64,000 bases of DNA, taken from assembly GCA_016765495.1 (NCBI GenBank), contig JAESPV010000001.1:1-64000 (forward strand), in the 5' to 3' direction. The position numbers and the translations under genes were made by a program. Positions 52,563-61,639 of the stretch are shown piece after piece (position 1 is the stretch's first letter; each line of letters begins with the position of its first letter). This DNA comes from Desulfocapsa sp. (lineage in GTDB: Bacteria > Desulfobacterota > Desulfobulbia > Desulfobulbales > Desulfocapsaceae). The notes under the pieces are model-generated. The model had not been told where the DNA came from, searched no databases, and saw only the letters and a program-made list of their open reading frames with translations.

Positions 52563-52663
52563 AGTAGCTGGAAAAGGCATCTCTCAGAAGAGCCTTACCT
52601 ATATGAAATTTGGAAATATCAACATGGAACGCAAGCTTGGACAGGAGGAGGAAGAAGAGGTTG

Positions 52664-53902
52664 ATGGGCCATACGCAAAGTGACAGCAGGAAAAAAAATC
52701 AGTTAATCGAGATCCTTGAAAAACAGAAACAGGATCTTGTTGTGCGTTTTCTCAAAAAACAAGTGGAAGTAGAGGCTGGGAAAGATTTTACCGACAAAAT
52801 CCTTTCCAGCCTCTCCAGTCTGTTTTTCCTACTGAACGAAGAACTTATCGTCGTGCAGGCAAATCAGGAATTTTATTGCTGCCTTGAATATTCTGCCGAG
52901 GATGGCGAGCCCCTTAGCCTTAAACAGATCAGCGGACAAAAGAATTTTGAAATTGTGAAGAATGCCCTCAGCAAAGGGGAGTTCAACACCCTGGAAACCT
53001 CTCTCTGTACCCGGGCAGGCAAGGAAATTCCGGTCACTCTCAAGGGCTCGTCCTATACAACTGAATCAGGTCGTGTCCTCCATATGTTGATAGCCTCCGA
53101 CAGAAGTGATTATCAAACAATGATGACCCGGATGAGTGAAGCCCAGGAACAATTAATTCATTCCGACAGACTGGCAAGCCTTGGAGAGATGGCGGCAGGT
53201 ATAGGCCATGAGTTGACTCAGCCGCTGAATGCCATCCTCCTTTATTCCAGAAATTGCATTAAGGCTCTGGAAAACCCTTTGCAGAACCGCTCCATGCTTG
53301 AAGGAAATCTTAATATCATCATTGACCGGGTGAACAAGGCTACATCTATCATTCGCAGCCTGAAAAATTTTGGCAGTAAAGCACCCGAGGAACTTACAGG
53401 GGTGAACATGAATGAGATTCTCCTGAACATTCTCGAATTTCTGGATTCCCGACTGACATTGTCTGATATACACCTGCACCTGGAACTTGACGAGACTGTT
53501 CCTCTGGTCTTAGGCCAGGAGGTTAAGTTGGAACAGGTCTGTTTAAACCTTATTCAGAATGCTATTCAGGCCATGGGAAAGACCGAGCGGCCTGTATTGA
53601 CAATTAAAACCGGGCTTCAAATGGGAATTGACCCGGAGACCCTGGAAGAAAATCAATTTGTCCTGACAGCAATCATAGATAATGGTGAAGGAATAGACAG
53701 GGCAATCCAGGAAAAAATCTTTGACCCCTTTTTCACCACCCGCGAAGTGGGTACAGGTATGGGCCTCGGACTCTCTATTGTTGATCAAATTATTCGAGAA
53801 TTCTCAGGAGTTATCAAAGTGAAAAGCTCTCCCGGATCCGGCTCCTGCTTTTCTGTCCTGCTCCCACCCCACCATAAAGAAAACCAGAGGAAAGGAATAT
53901 GA
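52664..53902 (+). CDS. Soluble PAS histidine kinase
   Basis: A 412-residue sensor kinase without membrane helices. A coiled coil (~10-40) leads into a PAS domain (~48-148, with [17 protein letters not shown]). The HisKA site is His182 ([15 protein letters not shown]), and the ATPase domain carries [32 protein letters not shown] and [13 protein letters not shown]. The start is ATG at 52664 with AGGAGG and AGAGG just upstream; frames further upstream are not supported. It overlaps the NtrC-type gene by four bases (ATGA), so the two form a cytoplasmic NtrBC-like pair. Confidence 0.92.
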   Translation: MGHTQSDSRKKNQLIEILEKQKQDLVVRFLKKQVEVEAGKDFTDKILSSLSSLFFLLNEELIVVQANQEFYCCLEYSAEDGEPLSLKQISGQKNFEIVKNALSKGEFNTLETSLCTRAGKEIPVTLKGSSYTTESGRVLHMLIASDRSDYQTMMTRMSEAQEQLIHSDRLASLGEMAAGIGHELTQPLNAILLYSRNCIKALENPLQNRSMLEGNLNIIIDRVNKATSIIRSLKNFGSKAPEELTGVNMNEILLNILEFLDSRLTLSDIHLHLELDETVPLVLGQEVKLEQVCLNLIQNAIQAMGKTERPVLTIKTGLQMGIDPETLEENQFVLTAIIDNGEGIDRAIQEKIFDPFFTTREVGTGMGLGLSIVDQIIREFSGVIKVKSSPGSGSCFSVLLPPHHKENQRKGI

Positions 53903-55302
53903 AACAGGCGGACGATGCACACCATGCAGCCCGTATTATGGTTGTTGACGATGACATTTTTCTGCTTAGAGCCATTGAACAAACCCTGGTTCTCAACAGC
54001 TATCAGGTGGATTCCTTCAGCACTGCCTCAAAAAGTCTGTCTGCCGTGAAAAAGACAGACTATGCCGCGGTAATCACAGACATTAAAATGCCTGGCATGG
54101 ATGGGATTGAACTTCTTGAGCAATTGCAAATCATTGATCCGGAGCTTCCGGTTATCATGATAACCGGCCATGGAGACGTGGCCATGGCAGTGAGCGCTAT
54201 TCAGAAAGGAGCCTATGATTTCCTGCAAAAACCTGTTGATGAGGGTGCGATGATAGCGTCACTCCACAGGGCCGTGGAAAAGAGGCAACTAGTGCTGGAG
54301 AATCGTAAACTGAGCAGGCGTCTACAGGAACAACGACGGCAGCGTTCACATTTCCATGGGATGGTGGGGAACCATCCCGTCATGCAACAGCTCTATGACA
54401 CCCTTCTGACGGTGGCTGCAGAAAATGATCCGGTAATGCTTTGCGGTGAAACAGGAACCGGCAAGGAGTTGGCGGCTCGAGCTATTCACGAAATTGCCGA
54501 TCGATCCGGAAAACCCTTTGTGGCTGTCAACATGGGAGCCATCCCTGCGGAAATGATAGAGTCAGACCTGTTTGGCCATGTTAAAGGTGCTTTCACCGGA
54601 GCTGTTCAACAAAAAAAGGGAAAGTTTTTCTATGCCGGAGATGGCACACTTTTCCTCGATGAGATTAACAGCCTGCCCATAGAACTTCAAGGTAGGCTCT
54701 TGAGGGTGCTTGAGGAGAAAACCATTACCCCCTTAGGAAGCAATGTCCCTGTTCCCGTACATGCCAGAATCATCTCCGCGACAAATAAGAATCTCATTGA
54801 AGAAATTGCCAAGGGACGTTTTCGTAAAGACCTTTACTTTCGCCTCAAGGTTCTGCCTGTGAACATTCCTGCTCTTGAAGAGTGGAGGGCTGATATTCCT
54901 TTACTGGTTGAACATTTTCGTCAGGAATACTGCCATGAACGGCAGCAGGATGTAGAACCTTTTGATCACAAAACACTGCTTTCTCTTCAGAAAAAGGAAT
55001 GGCCGGGAAATGTGAGGGAGTTGAAAAATTATGTGCGGAGAATGTGCATCTTTGGGTCGCAATCCGGCATGGATGAATTTTCACAGCAATTAGACAACCT
55101 GCGTCATCAAGGGATCAAGCAGAAGGTGGCCTTAAAAGATTTTCTCGCCCAGGTAGAAAAAGAATATCTTATGGAGATATTAGAAAAAAACAAGGGACAA
55201 ATAACCGAATCCTATCAGGATCTGGGGATTTCACGAAAAAGCATCTACGATAAAATAAACAAATACGACCTGGATTTAGCTCTTTTCAGGAAGCCCCTTT
55301 GA
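53899..55302 (+). CDS. NtrC-family sigma-54-dependent response regulator
   Basis: A 467-residue regulator with a receiver (Asp61 in ITDIKMPGMDG, Lys111), a AAA+ domain (Walker A GETGTGKE at 183-190, sigma-54 contact loop GAFTGA at 230-235, and the GTLFLDEI Walker B) and a C-terminal Fis-type helix-turn-helix (ITESYQDLGISRKSIYDKINKYDL). All residues needed for sigma-54 activation are present. It is coupled to the PAS kinase and is the obvious activator of the divergent sigma-54 promoter 1.6 kb away. Confidence 0.95.
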   Translation: MKQADDAHHAARIMVVDDDIFLLRAIEQTLVLNSYQVDSFSTASKSLSAVKKTDYAAVITDIKMPGMDGIELLEQLQIIDPELPVIMITGHGDVAMAVSAIQKGAYDFLQKPVDEGAMIASLHRAVEKRQLVLENRKLSRRLQEQRRQRSHFHGMVGNHPVMQQLYDTLLTVAAENDPVMLCGETGTGKELAARAIHEIADRSGKPFVAVNMGAIPAEMIESDLFGHVKGAFTGAVQQKKGKFFYAGDGTLFLDEINSLPIELQGRLLRVLEEKTITPLGSNVPVPVHARIISATNKNLIEEIAKGRFRKDLYFRLKVLPVNIPALEEWRADIPLLVEHFRQEYCHERQQDVEPFDHKTLLSLQKKEWPGNVRELKNYVRRMCIFGSQSGMDEFSQQLDNLRHQGIKQKVALKDFLAQVEKEYLMEILEKNKGQITESYQDLGISRKSIYDKINKYDLDLALFRKPL

Positions 55303-55465
55303 CAAGGTATTGCTGATTAACTATGCAGACCTTGCTCCAGGTGAGGGAAAAACTGTACAAAGGGGTTGCCCCTACTCGAATTTCAAAAGAGCAAGACAAT
55401 TGCAATCAAGAGAACTACTGTGATACAGTGATTTTCACTTATTATCTCCCCCATTGTGCTATTCC

Positions 55466-57784
55466 ATGAAAAAGATCATCTTCTTTCTTATATTTTTCCT
55501 ACTTGTTCTTGGAGGATATAGTGTGTCGCAGAACCTCAACACACTTAACAAAGCGATCACCACACGCTTTGAGGGAATGCGATGGGAATTACCTGCCAGA
55601 ATCTACGGCCGCCCATTGGAACTTTACGTTGGCAGAAAACTCCAACAGAAGCACCTTCAACAAGAATTAAACCTTCTTCGATACACAAAAACAGAGCATC
55701 TTGAAAAACCCGGCGAATACCAGGTGACGGGCAAACAACTCATTATCCATAGCCGAGAAGTTGCTTTCCCTGATGGACAACAGGGTGCAGAACGTATTAA
55801 ACTTAGTTTTACTAATGATCAAATTACTTCCTTAACCAGCCAGCAATCCGGGCAAGCACTCCCCCACTTTCGCTTAGAACCTTTGCACATCGCATCAATC
55901 TACCCGGGAGACAACGAAGATCGCCTGTTTGTAAAACTTAAAGAGACACCTCCCCTGCTCGTCCAGACATTACTCCTCACTGAAGACAAACACTTCTATA
56001 AACACATCGGCATACATCCCCCGGCCATATTTCGTGCTCTGCTGGCTAACTTAAAAGCTGGAAAAACAGTACAAGGCGGCAGCACCCTGACCCAACAGCT
56101 GGTAAAGAATTTTTTCCTTACCAGCGAGCAAAGCCTGAGCAGAAAATATAACGAAGCCCTCATGACTCTGCTGCTTGAATATCGATACGAAAAAGATGAC
56201 ATCCTTGAGAGCTATTTAAACGAAATATATCTGGGTCAGGACGGCAAAAGGGCCATTCATGGTTTTGCCATGGCAAGTAAGTTTTATTTTCAACGTAACA
56301 TTGCTGAACTCTCTCCCGACCAAATGGCACTGCTGATTGGTATGGCCAAAGGAGCATCGTACTACAACCCGAGGAAACACCCTAAAAGAGCAAAGGCACG
56401 ACGTGATCTGATCCTAAGGAATATGGGGCAAGCTGAATTAATAAGCGTACAATCATCTACACAATTGCAAAATCGTCACCTTGGAGTCACAAAACGCGTC
56501 CCTTCCGGCATAACCCCCTATCCTGCTTTTGTGCAGCTTGTCCGTCGCCAGCTCAAACAAGATTATCGAGATGAAGATCTACAAAGCGAAGGGCTCTCTA
56601 TTTTTACAACCTTTGATCCCATCATTCAGCAGCAAGCCGAAGAAAGCGTGCAACAAGTATTAACAGCTATAGAAAAACAACGAAAAATGGACAAAGAGAG
56701 CCTGCAAGGCGCTCTGGTACTCAGCTCTGTTGACCAGGGGGAAGTACTGGCAGTTGTCGGTGATCGCTTCCCCCGCCAGGATGGGTTCAATCGTGCACTC
56801 GATATGAATCGTCCGGTGGGGTCGGTTATAAAGCCGGCAGTTTATCTAAGTGCACTTAGCCAGCCTGACAGATATAACCTCCTGAGCATTCTCAATGATA
56901 CCCCGCTGACTGTCCCTCTTTCCGGGAAAGACTGGCGTCCACAGAACTATGATAAAAAGTATCGCGGTTCCGTGACCCTGCGACACGCCCTGATACATTC
57001 TCTAAATATTCCCACCATCAATCTGGGTTTGGATATTGGGCTTGATGAAGTAATTAAAAGTATTCACAAGCTTGGGGGACCAAAAGAGATACAAGCCTTT
57101 CCATCGCTGTTGCTCGGTGCGGTTGAGCTTCCGCCAATTACTGTCCTGCAAATGTATCAGACCATTGCCGCAGGTGGTTATAAAACTCCTCTACGAACAA
57201 TCCTGGCAGTCACAGACCATCAACAAAAAGTATTGCAACGTTATCCGTTAACTGTGGAACAGGCAGCAGACCCTGCTGCTGTATTCTGCCTCAGTACAAC
57301 CATGCAGGAAACATGTAACACAGGCACAGGGAAAAGACTGCGCAACCTCCTTCCTGACACATTAACGGTGGCAGGAAAAACCGGAACCACTGACCAGCTC
57401 AAAGATTCATGGTTTGCGGGATTTAGCGGTTCTCATGTCGCGGTTGCCTGGGTAGGCCATGACGATAACAGCCCAACGGGTCTCACTGGAGCCACAGGTG
57501 CATTACAGGTATGGGCTGAGACTATGAAAAACATCACAACCACGCCCCTGGATCTATCTCCCCCACCAAACATTGATTTTTATTATTCAGAGATTCAATC
57601 AGGAAGGTTATTCAGTGATCAGTGCAATAAAGGAGAATTGATCCCCTTTATCCGCGACGGTCTTCTCCCACCAGTCATCAGTTGTCAGGCAGATAACCCC
57701 GGCCATCAACTCAACCGGGACTTAAAAAAAATTGAAAAAGCTCTGCATGATGGCGTACAGCAAATAATAAGGATTTTTCAATGA
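55466..57784 (+). CDS. mrcB: Penicillin-binding protein 1b (bifunctional transglycosylase/transpeptidase)
   Basis: A 772-residue class A PBP, which polymerises and crosslinks peptidoglycan. An N-terminal membrane helix (IIFFLIFFLLVLGGYSV) is followed by a UB2H-like regulatory domain (~45-140), the GT51 transglycosylase (TEDKHFYKHIG, GGSTLTQQLVKN, ~150-320) and the transpeptidase with SxxK (SVIK), SxN (SLN) and KTGT (AGKTGTTDQLKDSW). UB2H is the domain that receives outer-membrane activators in E. coli PBP1b. The start ATG at 55466 has no strong ribosome site. Its stop overlaps the small lipoprotein gene (ATGA). Confidence 0.95.
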   Translation: MKKIIFFLIFFLLVLGGYSVSQNLNTLNKAITTRFEGMRWELPARIYGRPLELYVGRKLQQKHLQQELNLLRYTKTEHLEKPGEYQVTGKQLIIHSREVAFPDGQQGAERIKLSFTNDQITSLTSQQSGQALPHFRLEPLHIASIYPGDNEDRLFVKLKETPPLLVQTLLLTEDKHFYKHIGIHPPAIFRALLANLKAGKTVQGGSTLTQQLVKNFFLTSEQSLSRKYNEALMTLLLEYRYEKDDILESYLNEIYLGQDGKRAIHGFAMASKFYFQRNIAELSPDQMALLIGMAKGASYYNPRKHPKRAKARRDLILRNMGQAELISVQSSTQLQNRHLGVTKRVPSGITPYPAFVQLVRRQLKQDYRDEDLQSEGLSIFTTFDPIIQQQAEESVQQVLTAIEKQRKMDKESLQGALVLSSVDQGEVLAVVGDRFPRQDGFNRALDMNRPVGSVIKPAVYLSALSQPDRYNLLSILNDTPLTVPLSGKDWRPQNYDKKYRGSVTLRHALIHSLNIPTINLGLDIGLDEVIKSIHKLGGPKEIQAFPSLLLGAVELPPITVLQMYQTIAAGGYKTPLRTILAVTDHQQKVLQRYPLTVEQAADPAAVFCLSTTMQETCNTGTGKRLRNLLPDTLTVAGKTGTTDQLKDSWFAGFSGSHVAVAWVGHDDNSPTGLTGATGALQVWAETMKNITTTPLDLSPPPNIDFYYSEIQSGRLFSDQCNKGELIPFIRDGLLPPVISCQADNPGHQLNRDLKKIEKALHDGVQQIIRIFQ

Positions 57785-58212
57785 TACGATACATCCGTCC
57801 CCTTTCATATCTACTGCCACTCCTTATCATACAGGCGTGTGCCACTCAACCCCAAAGAGCAAAGCCCTATCACCCCCCGTCCACAACGCAGCAATCCGAG
57901 ACACGAAAAACAACTATCCCACCAGTTTCTCCCACCAGCACCCCAACCGTACAAAATATCCAGGCACAGGCAACCCAACTGAGCAACAGGGGACTATTTG
58001 CAGCTGCAGCCCAGACTCTGGAACGAGGCCTGCGCATAGCACCAAAAAATGCCTCTCTCTGGTCACAACTTGCTGCTGTTCGCCTGCAACAGCAGCAATA
58101 TGGCCAGGCACAATCAATGGCACAAAAATCCAACACTCTAGCAGGAGCAAATGCACCCCTGATTCAGAAAAATAACAGCATCATTATAGAAGCACAAAAA
58201 CAACAAAGATAA
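57781..58212 (+). CDS. TPR lipoprotein, LpoP-like PBP1b activator candidate
   Basis: A 143-residue lipoprotein. The signal ends with IIQAC (Cys20). A Pro/Thr/Gln-rich disordered linker (21-65) precedes one or two TPR-like helical hairpins (~66-128, SNRGLFAAAAQTLERGLRIAPKNASLWSQLAAVRLQQQQYGQAQ). It overlaps the PBP1b stop by four bases. A flexible linker plus a small TPR domain, coded beside PBP1b, is the layout of LpoP of Pseudomonas, which activates PBP1b across the periplasm. Function by that analogy is inferred, not shown. Confidence 0.8.
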   Translation: MIRYIRPLSYLLPLLIIQACATQPQRAKPYHPPSTTQQSETRKTTIPPVSPTSTPTVQNIQAQATQLSNRGLFAAAAQTLERGLRIAPKNASLWSQLAAVRLQQQQYGQAQSMAQKSNTLAGANAPLIQKNNSIIIEAQKQQR

Positions 58213-58737
58213 AACACCATTCACGCTATTGGCTCTGCTACAGTAAACTGAAGTCTGCCCTAACATTCTGGAAATATAGGCGATAAGAATGTAGGGCTAT
58301 GTGATGTATGAACCCCTATATATAAAGAGGGTCTGAGTTAAATAATTTAAGAATAAGTAAAAAAGCTTATGAAATAGTTACGAAAATTGAAAGTATTTTT
58401 AATACTTCTTTAAAAGAAACAAGTTTGAACCCGAAATTTAAATTTTGAGCTATTTTTGAAAAAGTTACGCAAGGTTTGGTACTGAATCCCTCCTGTGTCT
58501 CCTCCCTCCTCTATTTCCTCTATTTATTATAGGTATTAAGTTTTAGCGATTTTTGTCTGTGATATTATCTCACCAGGTGTGGTTTATTTCGGAATCGCTA
58601 TTTGGTTAAAGGTGTGCACGATGGTGTGCGTCTTTTTTTTGTGCACATCATCTGGCTTAATTGTGTGATATTAAAGTTTAATTATGCAGGTTTTGGTCGT
58701 AATTGACGAATTGAAATGGTGTGCATGAAAAATAGGG
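58213..58737. other. Host/prophage junction region with subterminal repeats
   Basis: There is no gene in this 525-bp gap. The AT-rich left part looks like host intergenic DNA. From about 58.55 kb several repeats appear: TGTGATATTA twice (58559-58568, 58664-58673), GGTGTGC at 58611, 58623 and 58719, an inverted copy GTGCACATCA (58641-58650), and TAGCGATT (58544-58551) with its inverse AATCGCTA (58593-58600). Clustered repeats like these are typical of the transposase-binding ends of Mu-like phages. The exact phage terminus is not fixed by the sequence alone. Confidence 0.5.
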
Positions 58738-60132
58738 TTAAATGGACTCGGGAAAAGCGTTTTTGCTCTCACCTTGAGTCGCGAAGTGAGCTTGCTGAGC
58801 CAGGATGGCTTGTGATTCTTTGAACTCTCTTGCCTCTGCTGTCATATAGAATTCAGCATTAGGTGAAACATTTATTGTTTCACTCTCAATTTCCTCAAGA
58901 TTTACCCTGAAAAACTCTTTTCTCATGTTGACCAAATTGATCCGTTTGCTGTTAAACACCTTGTGGAGCGCTTTTTCAAGCTGTGGAGCATTTTCGGAAT
59001 AAATCATAGCATGTGTATCGAAAGTAAAAGGGACACTGGCATCGCCAAGTTCTTTAACCCGGTCGAGAGGCTCCAGTCGCCTTGTCATCCCAATCTTATA
59101 AACATCTTCCCCAAAAGATCCTTGGTTGGAAATGATATAGACATGGCCAGCTTTTGTCAGCTGTGCCATTGATTTTGCTCGTTCGCTTTTTTCATGAGCC
59201 TCTTTTAGTTCTTTATCCAGCAAGGCAATTCTCTTGTGTAATTCTTCAAGCTTTGAGCCTGTAGCTTTTTCTGCTTCTGTTTTTGCCTTGTCCAATAGCC
59301 CTTGATACTTTCCTTCTTCTTTAATAGCTTTTGCCTGCTCTTTCTCCAACATTAACTCCTCTCTCATCATCCTTTTGATTTCAGCCTGTTCCACTTTTTC
59401 CTGATGTCTCTTTTCTTTGTATTCGTAAGTTAACCGAAGTTCTTGGACTTTTAATTGAAGATAATAATCTGATATAATGACGGCACTTGATGTATTTAAT
59501 TTGTTGATAGCTTTAAAGGCTTTTTGGATACGGTTCTCCATCCGCTCTATGTTGTTCCATCTTGTTCTCGATATGGCCGCGTCGCACTCATTATTAAAAG
59601 CTCTTGCTGTCAAGCGTACTGCCCTGTTAGCCATTGCTTCTCCCTTCTTTTTACTTCCTCCCACGCTCCATCGAGTTGTGCAGTGAATGGCACTTTTTTG
59701 TTTTAGTAATTGTTTTTGAGCGTCTTTTATCAGGCTAAGCTCCAACTTGTATTTTTCTGATGTGTCAAAGTCGTAATGTTGTTTGTAAAAACCTAATTCG
59801 GCTAATTCGATTTCTTCATCATATATTGCAGTTTCTTTCACAAGTTTATCAAATAGTGATTTTTTCGTTTTGTAATTGTTTTTAAGACTTTCAAATTTAT
59901 GTGCAAGAGCTGTTTCTTTGCCAGTAAGGACTTCAAGTTCCTTGTTGATATCAATAATATCTGAGTATTGCTCCTCGTACCCATTGTTTATAGTTCGAAG
60001 CTTGCTGTTTTGTTTTGCTGACGATTTTAATTCTGCTTCCAGTTGCTCATTAACGGATCTCTGTCTTATTGCATAGACAAGTAGGGCAATGGAAAGTAAT
60101 GCCAGTAATATAAAAGTTGCAGATAAGAGCAT
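58738..60132 (-). CDS. DUF4041/GIY-YIG (T5orf172-type) protein
   Basis: A 464-residue protein. An N-terminal membrane helix (LLSATFILLALLSIALLVYAI) precedes a long coiled coil (~20-340, DUF4041-like, with GSKKKGEAMANRAVRLTARAFNNECDAAISRTRWNNIERMENRIQKAFKAINKLN). The C-terminus is a GIY-YIG-type nuclease domain of the T5orf172/MUG113 class (GHVYIISNQGSFGEDVYKIGMTRRLEPLDRVKELGDASVPF). The chosen start is ATG at 60132 after AGGA; the open frame further upstream overlaps the repressor and is unlikely. It lies 55 bp behind the repressor gene in the same direction, so it should be expressed in the lysogen. Such proteins are common in prophages, and a defence or superinfection role is plausible but unproven. 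Confidence 0.82.
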   Translation of the reverse strand: MLLSATFILLALLSIALLVYAIRQRSVNEQLEAELKSSAKQNSKLRTINNGYEEQYSDIIDINKELEVLTGKETALAHKFESLKNNYKTKKSLFDKLVKETAIYDEEIELAELGFYKQHYDFDTSEKYKLELSLIKDAQKQLLKQKSAIHCTTRWSVGGSKKKGEAMANRAVRLTARAFNNECDAAISRTRWNNIERMENRIQKAFKAINKLNTSSAVIISDYYLQLKVQELRLTYEYKEKRHQEKVEQAEIKRMMREELMLEKEQAKAIKEEGKYQGLLDKAKTEAEKATGSKLEELHKRIALLDKELKEAHEKSERAKSMAQLTKAGHVYIISNQGSFGEDVYKIGMTRRLEPLDRVKELGDASVPFTFDTHAMIYSENAPQLEKALHKVFNSKRINLVNMRKEFFRVNLEEIESETINVSPNAEFYMTAEAREFKESQAILAQQAHFATQGESKNAFPESI

Positions 60133-60187
60133 TGATTTGTTCCTGATGGTAAAAGGGTAATAGGTAATCAGGTGAATTTGACAAAAA

Positions 60188-60670
60188 TCAAGCTGCCTTT
60201 TCGTTTTGTGATTGTTCCCCTGGGCAGTGTTTTCCGTCCTCACATTTTTGCTTTTTCAACTCTGTAAGTTCCTTCCTTATTGCCTCGTTTTCTTCCTGCT
60301 GTTTTTTCTCTTCTTCGATGGAGTGTTCAAGGTAATTGACATTCTGCTTCAGAGTATTTATGGCCTTGAGGTTACCGCTGGTTATTACACGCCTGACACT
60401 TTCTATTAGTTCTATGATCTCCGGATCAGGATCAGGCGCTGAACCACCAATCACCTTGCCAGTTATTAGAAAATTAAGATCAACGTTTTCGTTAGCGGCC
60501 CATTTGACGAGTAGTGGCAGCAACGTTCCCCTTTTTTTGCGGTTTCCGAAGTCACCCTTTGATATTCCTATAATTTCAGACAGTTCCTTGTCGGTCTTGA
60601 CCTCAGCAACTCGCTTCGCACGACCTACAATGCCTTTTATGCTAACTGTATCGTTGTTTATATTTGACAT
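60188..60670 (-). CDS. CI-type prophage repressor
   Basis: A 160-residue DNA-binding protein. The N-terminal helix-turn-helix (residues ~12-70; AEVKTDKELSEIIGISKGDFGNRKKRGTLLPLLVKWA) matches the phage CI repressor class. The C-terminus (~85-160) is a charged coiled coil and not a LexA/CI peptidase domain, so the usual RecA-driven self-cleavage is missing; induction must work another way. It is divergent from the early genes 74 bp away, with two direct repeats that look like operators. Confidence 0.85.
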   Translation of the reverse strand: MSNINNDTVSIKGIVGRAKRVAEVKTDKELSEIIGISKGDFGNRKKRGTLLPLLVKWAANENVDLNFLITGKVIGGSAPDPDPEIIELIESVRRVITSGNLKAINTLKQNVNYLEHSIEEEKKQQEENEAIRKELTELKKQKCEDGKHCPGEQSQNEKAA

Positions 60671-60686
60671 CGCTAACGGTATCGTT
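60641..60686. promoter_or_regulatory. Candidate repressor operators
   Basis: GCTAACTGTATCGTT (60641-60655) and GCTAACGGTATCGTT (60672-60686) differ at one base and are 31 bp apart, i.e. three helical turns. The first lies in the repressor's first codons, and the second just before its start, so both autoregulation and control of the divergent early promoter are possible. Confidence 0.6.
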
Positions 60687-60744
60687 TACCCTGTCTATAG
60701 ATTAAGTTTTACTAGACACACCAAAAACAAAAAAAAGAGGTCAC

Positions 60745-61149
60745 ATGAAAACTAAGCCAAGTGAAAGAACCGAAGCGCTTCAAGACGAGGGCTTTGACCT
60801 TGCTACTATGATTTGTTATGCGGCATCTGATTATAAATATGGCCGCACCAAAAGTACATTCGCCAAGGAGTATGGAGGAGTTGAAGCACTGCGCGATGAA
60901 CTCTTTTGGCTGGTGGAACAATGGAACGAGATTGCTATTCCTTACCGTTGTCGCCAATTTCCGCCAAAGGTCTCTTGCGTGCTACTTAGCCCCGGAGAAT
61001 CTATTTTTATCCCAGCAAGCTGTCCTGCCGGGATGGGAGGCCTGACTATTTTTACGCCTAATCGTCAAAGTCAGCAAGACATTCGTCGACCTTGCCGAGT
61101 GCCTTGTAAATTTCAACGATTAGAGTTTCCAGCACGAGCAAAGGATTAG
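60745..61149 (+). CDS. Early phage protein of unknown function
   Basis: A 134-residue protein, first of the rightward early set. The first ~65 residues (AASDYKYGRTKSTFAKEYGGVEALRDELFWLVEQWNEI) look like a real helical domain. The last ~30 residues lie over the antisense small gene and are less protein-like, so the end may be a shifted frame or a long tail. A ribosome site AGAGG precedes the ATG by four bases. Its position next to the repressor fits a Ner-like or anti-repressor role, but no motif proves this. Confidence 0.6.
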   Translation: MKTKPSERTEALQDEGFDLATMICYAASDYKYGRTKSTFAKEYGGVEALRDELFWLVEQWNEIAIPYRCRQFPPKVSCVLLSPGESIFIPASCPAGMGGLTIFTPNRQSQQDIRRPCRVPCKFQRLEFPARAKD

Positions 61150-61249
61150 AATCCTCGCGTATTGGTGCGTTTTGAATGCGAATATCTCCGTTTTTGATAA
61201 AGGCTGAAGCAAGGGTCACGGCGTGTTCAAGTTTTTTCTCTTCAGGCAT
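61058..61249 (-). CDS. Small antisense phage protein, uncertain
   Basis: A 63-residue acidic helical protein (KKLEHAVTLASAFIKNGDIRIQ, LETLIVEIYKALGKVDEC). AAGGA lies seven bases before the ATG. It overlaps the 3' end of the rightward early gene by 92 bp on the other strand. The amino-acid pattern looks coding, but no family is recognised. Confidence 0.45.
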   Translation of the reverse strand: MPEEKKLEHAVTLASAFIKNGDIRIQNAPIREDSNPLLVLETLIVEIYKALGKVDECLADFDD

Positions 61250-61291
61250 GATTGATCCTTATTAACAGGTGTTTAAATTTTTTAAAAAAAA

Positions 61292-61639
61292 ATGAATAAT
61301 TTACAAAAACTAATCAAATTACGCGGCTTGTCTGTCCGTTGCATAGCCAAAGACGTTGGTCACGGTTACCACCATGTACAGAAGGTTGTGAAGGGCACCA
61401 GGTACAGACATAGGGATGGTTCCTTTGGCACCTATAATAATAGGGCGGTACAGCAAGCTGTGGCTGTCCGGCTTGGCCTAAGCTATGAGCAGGCCTGGGG
61501 TGCCAAATCACACTCACGTCTGCTAGGGCTGATCCGAAAGGAAATCAAGGCTCAAGCCAGGAAGAAAGAGCGGGATTTACAGCAAGTTTTTCTACACAAT
61601 GGCAGATTACCGGAAAAACAGGCCGTCTGCAATGTCTAA
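61292..61639 (+). CDS. Small DNA-binding phage early protein
   Basis: A 115-residue basic protein. Its N-terminus (LQKLIKLRGLSVRCIAKDVGHGYHHVQKVVKG) is a helix-turn-helix like those in Ner/Cro-type regulators, followed by a basic tail rich in Arg and Lys. There is no strong ribosome site before the ATG. The next gene overlaps its stop by eight bases. It probably regulates the early operon or acts with the transposase. Confidence 0.65.
   Translation: MNNLQKLIKLRGLSVRCIAKDVGHGYHHVQKVVKGTRYRHRDGSFGTYNNRAVQQAVAVRLGLSYEQAWGAKSHSRLLGLIRKEIKAQARKKERDLQQVFLHNGRLPEKQAVCNV

Noticed and set aside
58440-58520. tRNA 3'-end-like string (GAATCCCTCC...) as an integration site
   Set aside because: No complementary T arm or acceptor stem; Mu-like phages also do not need a tRNA site.
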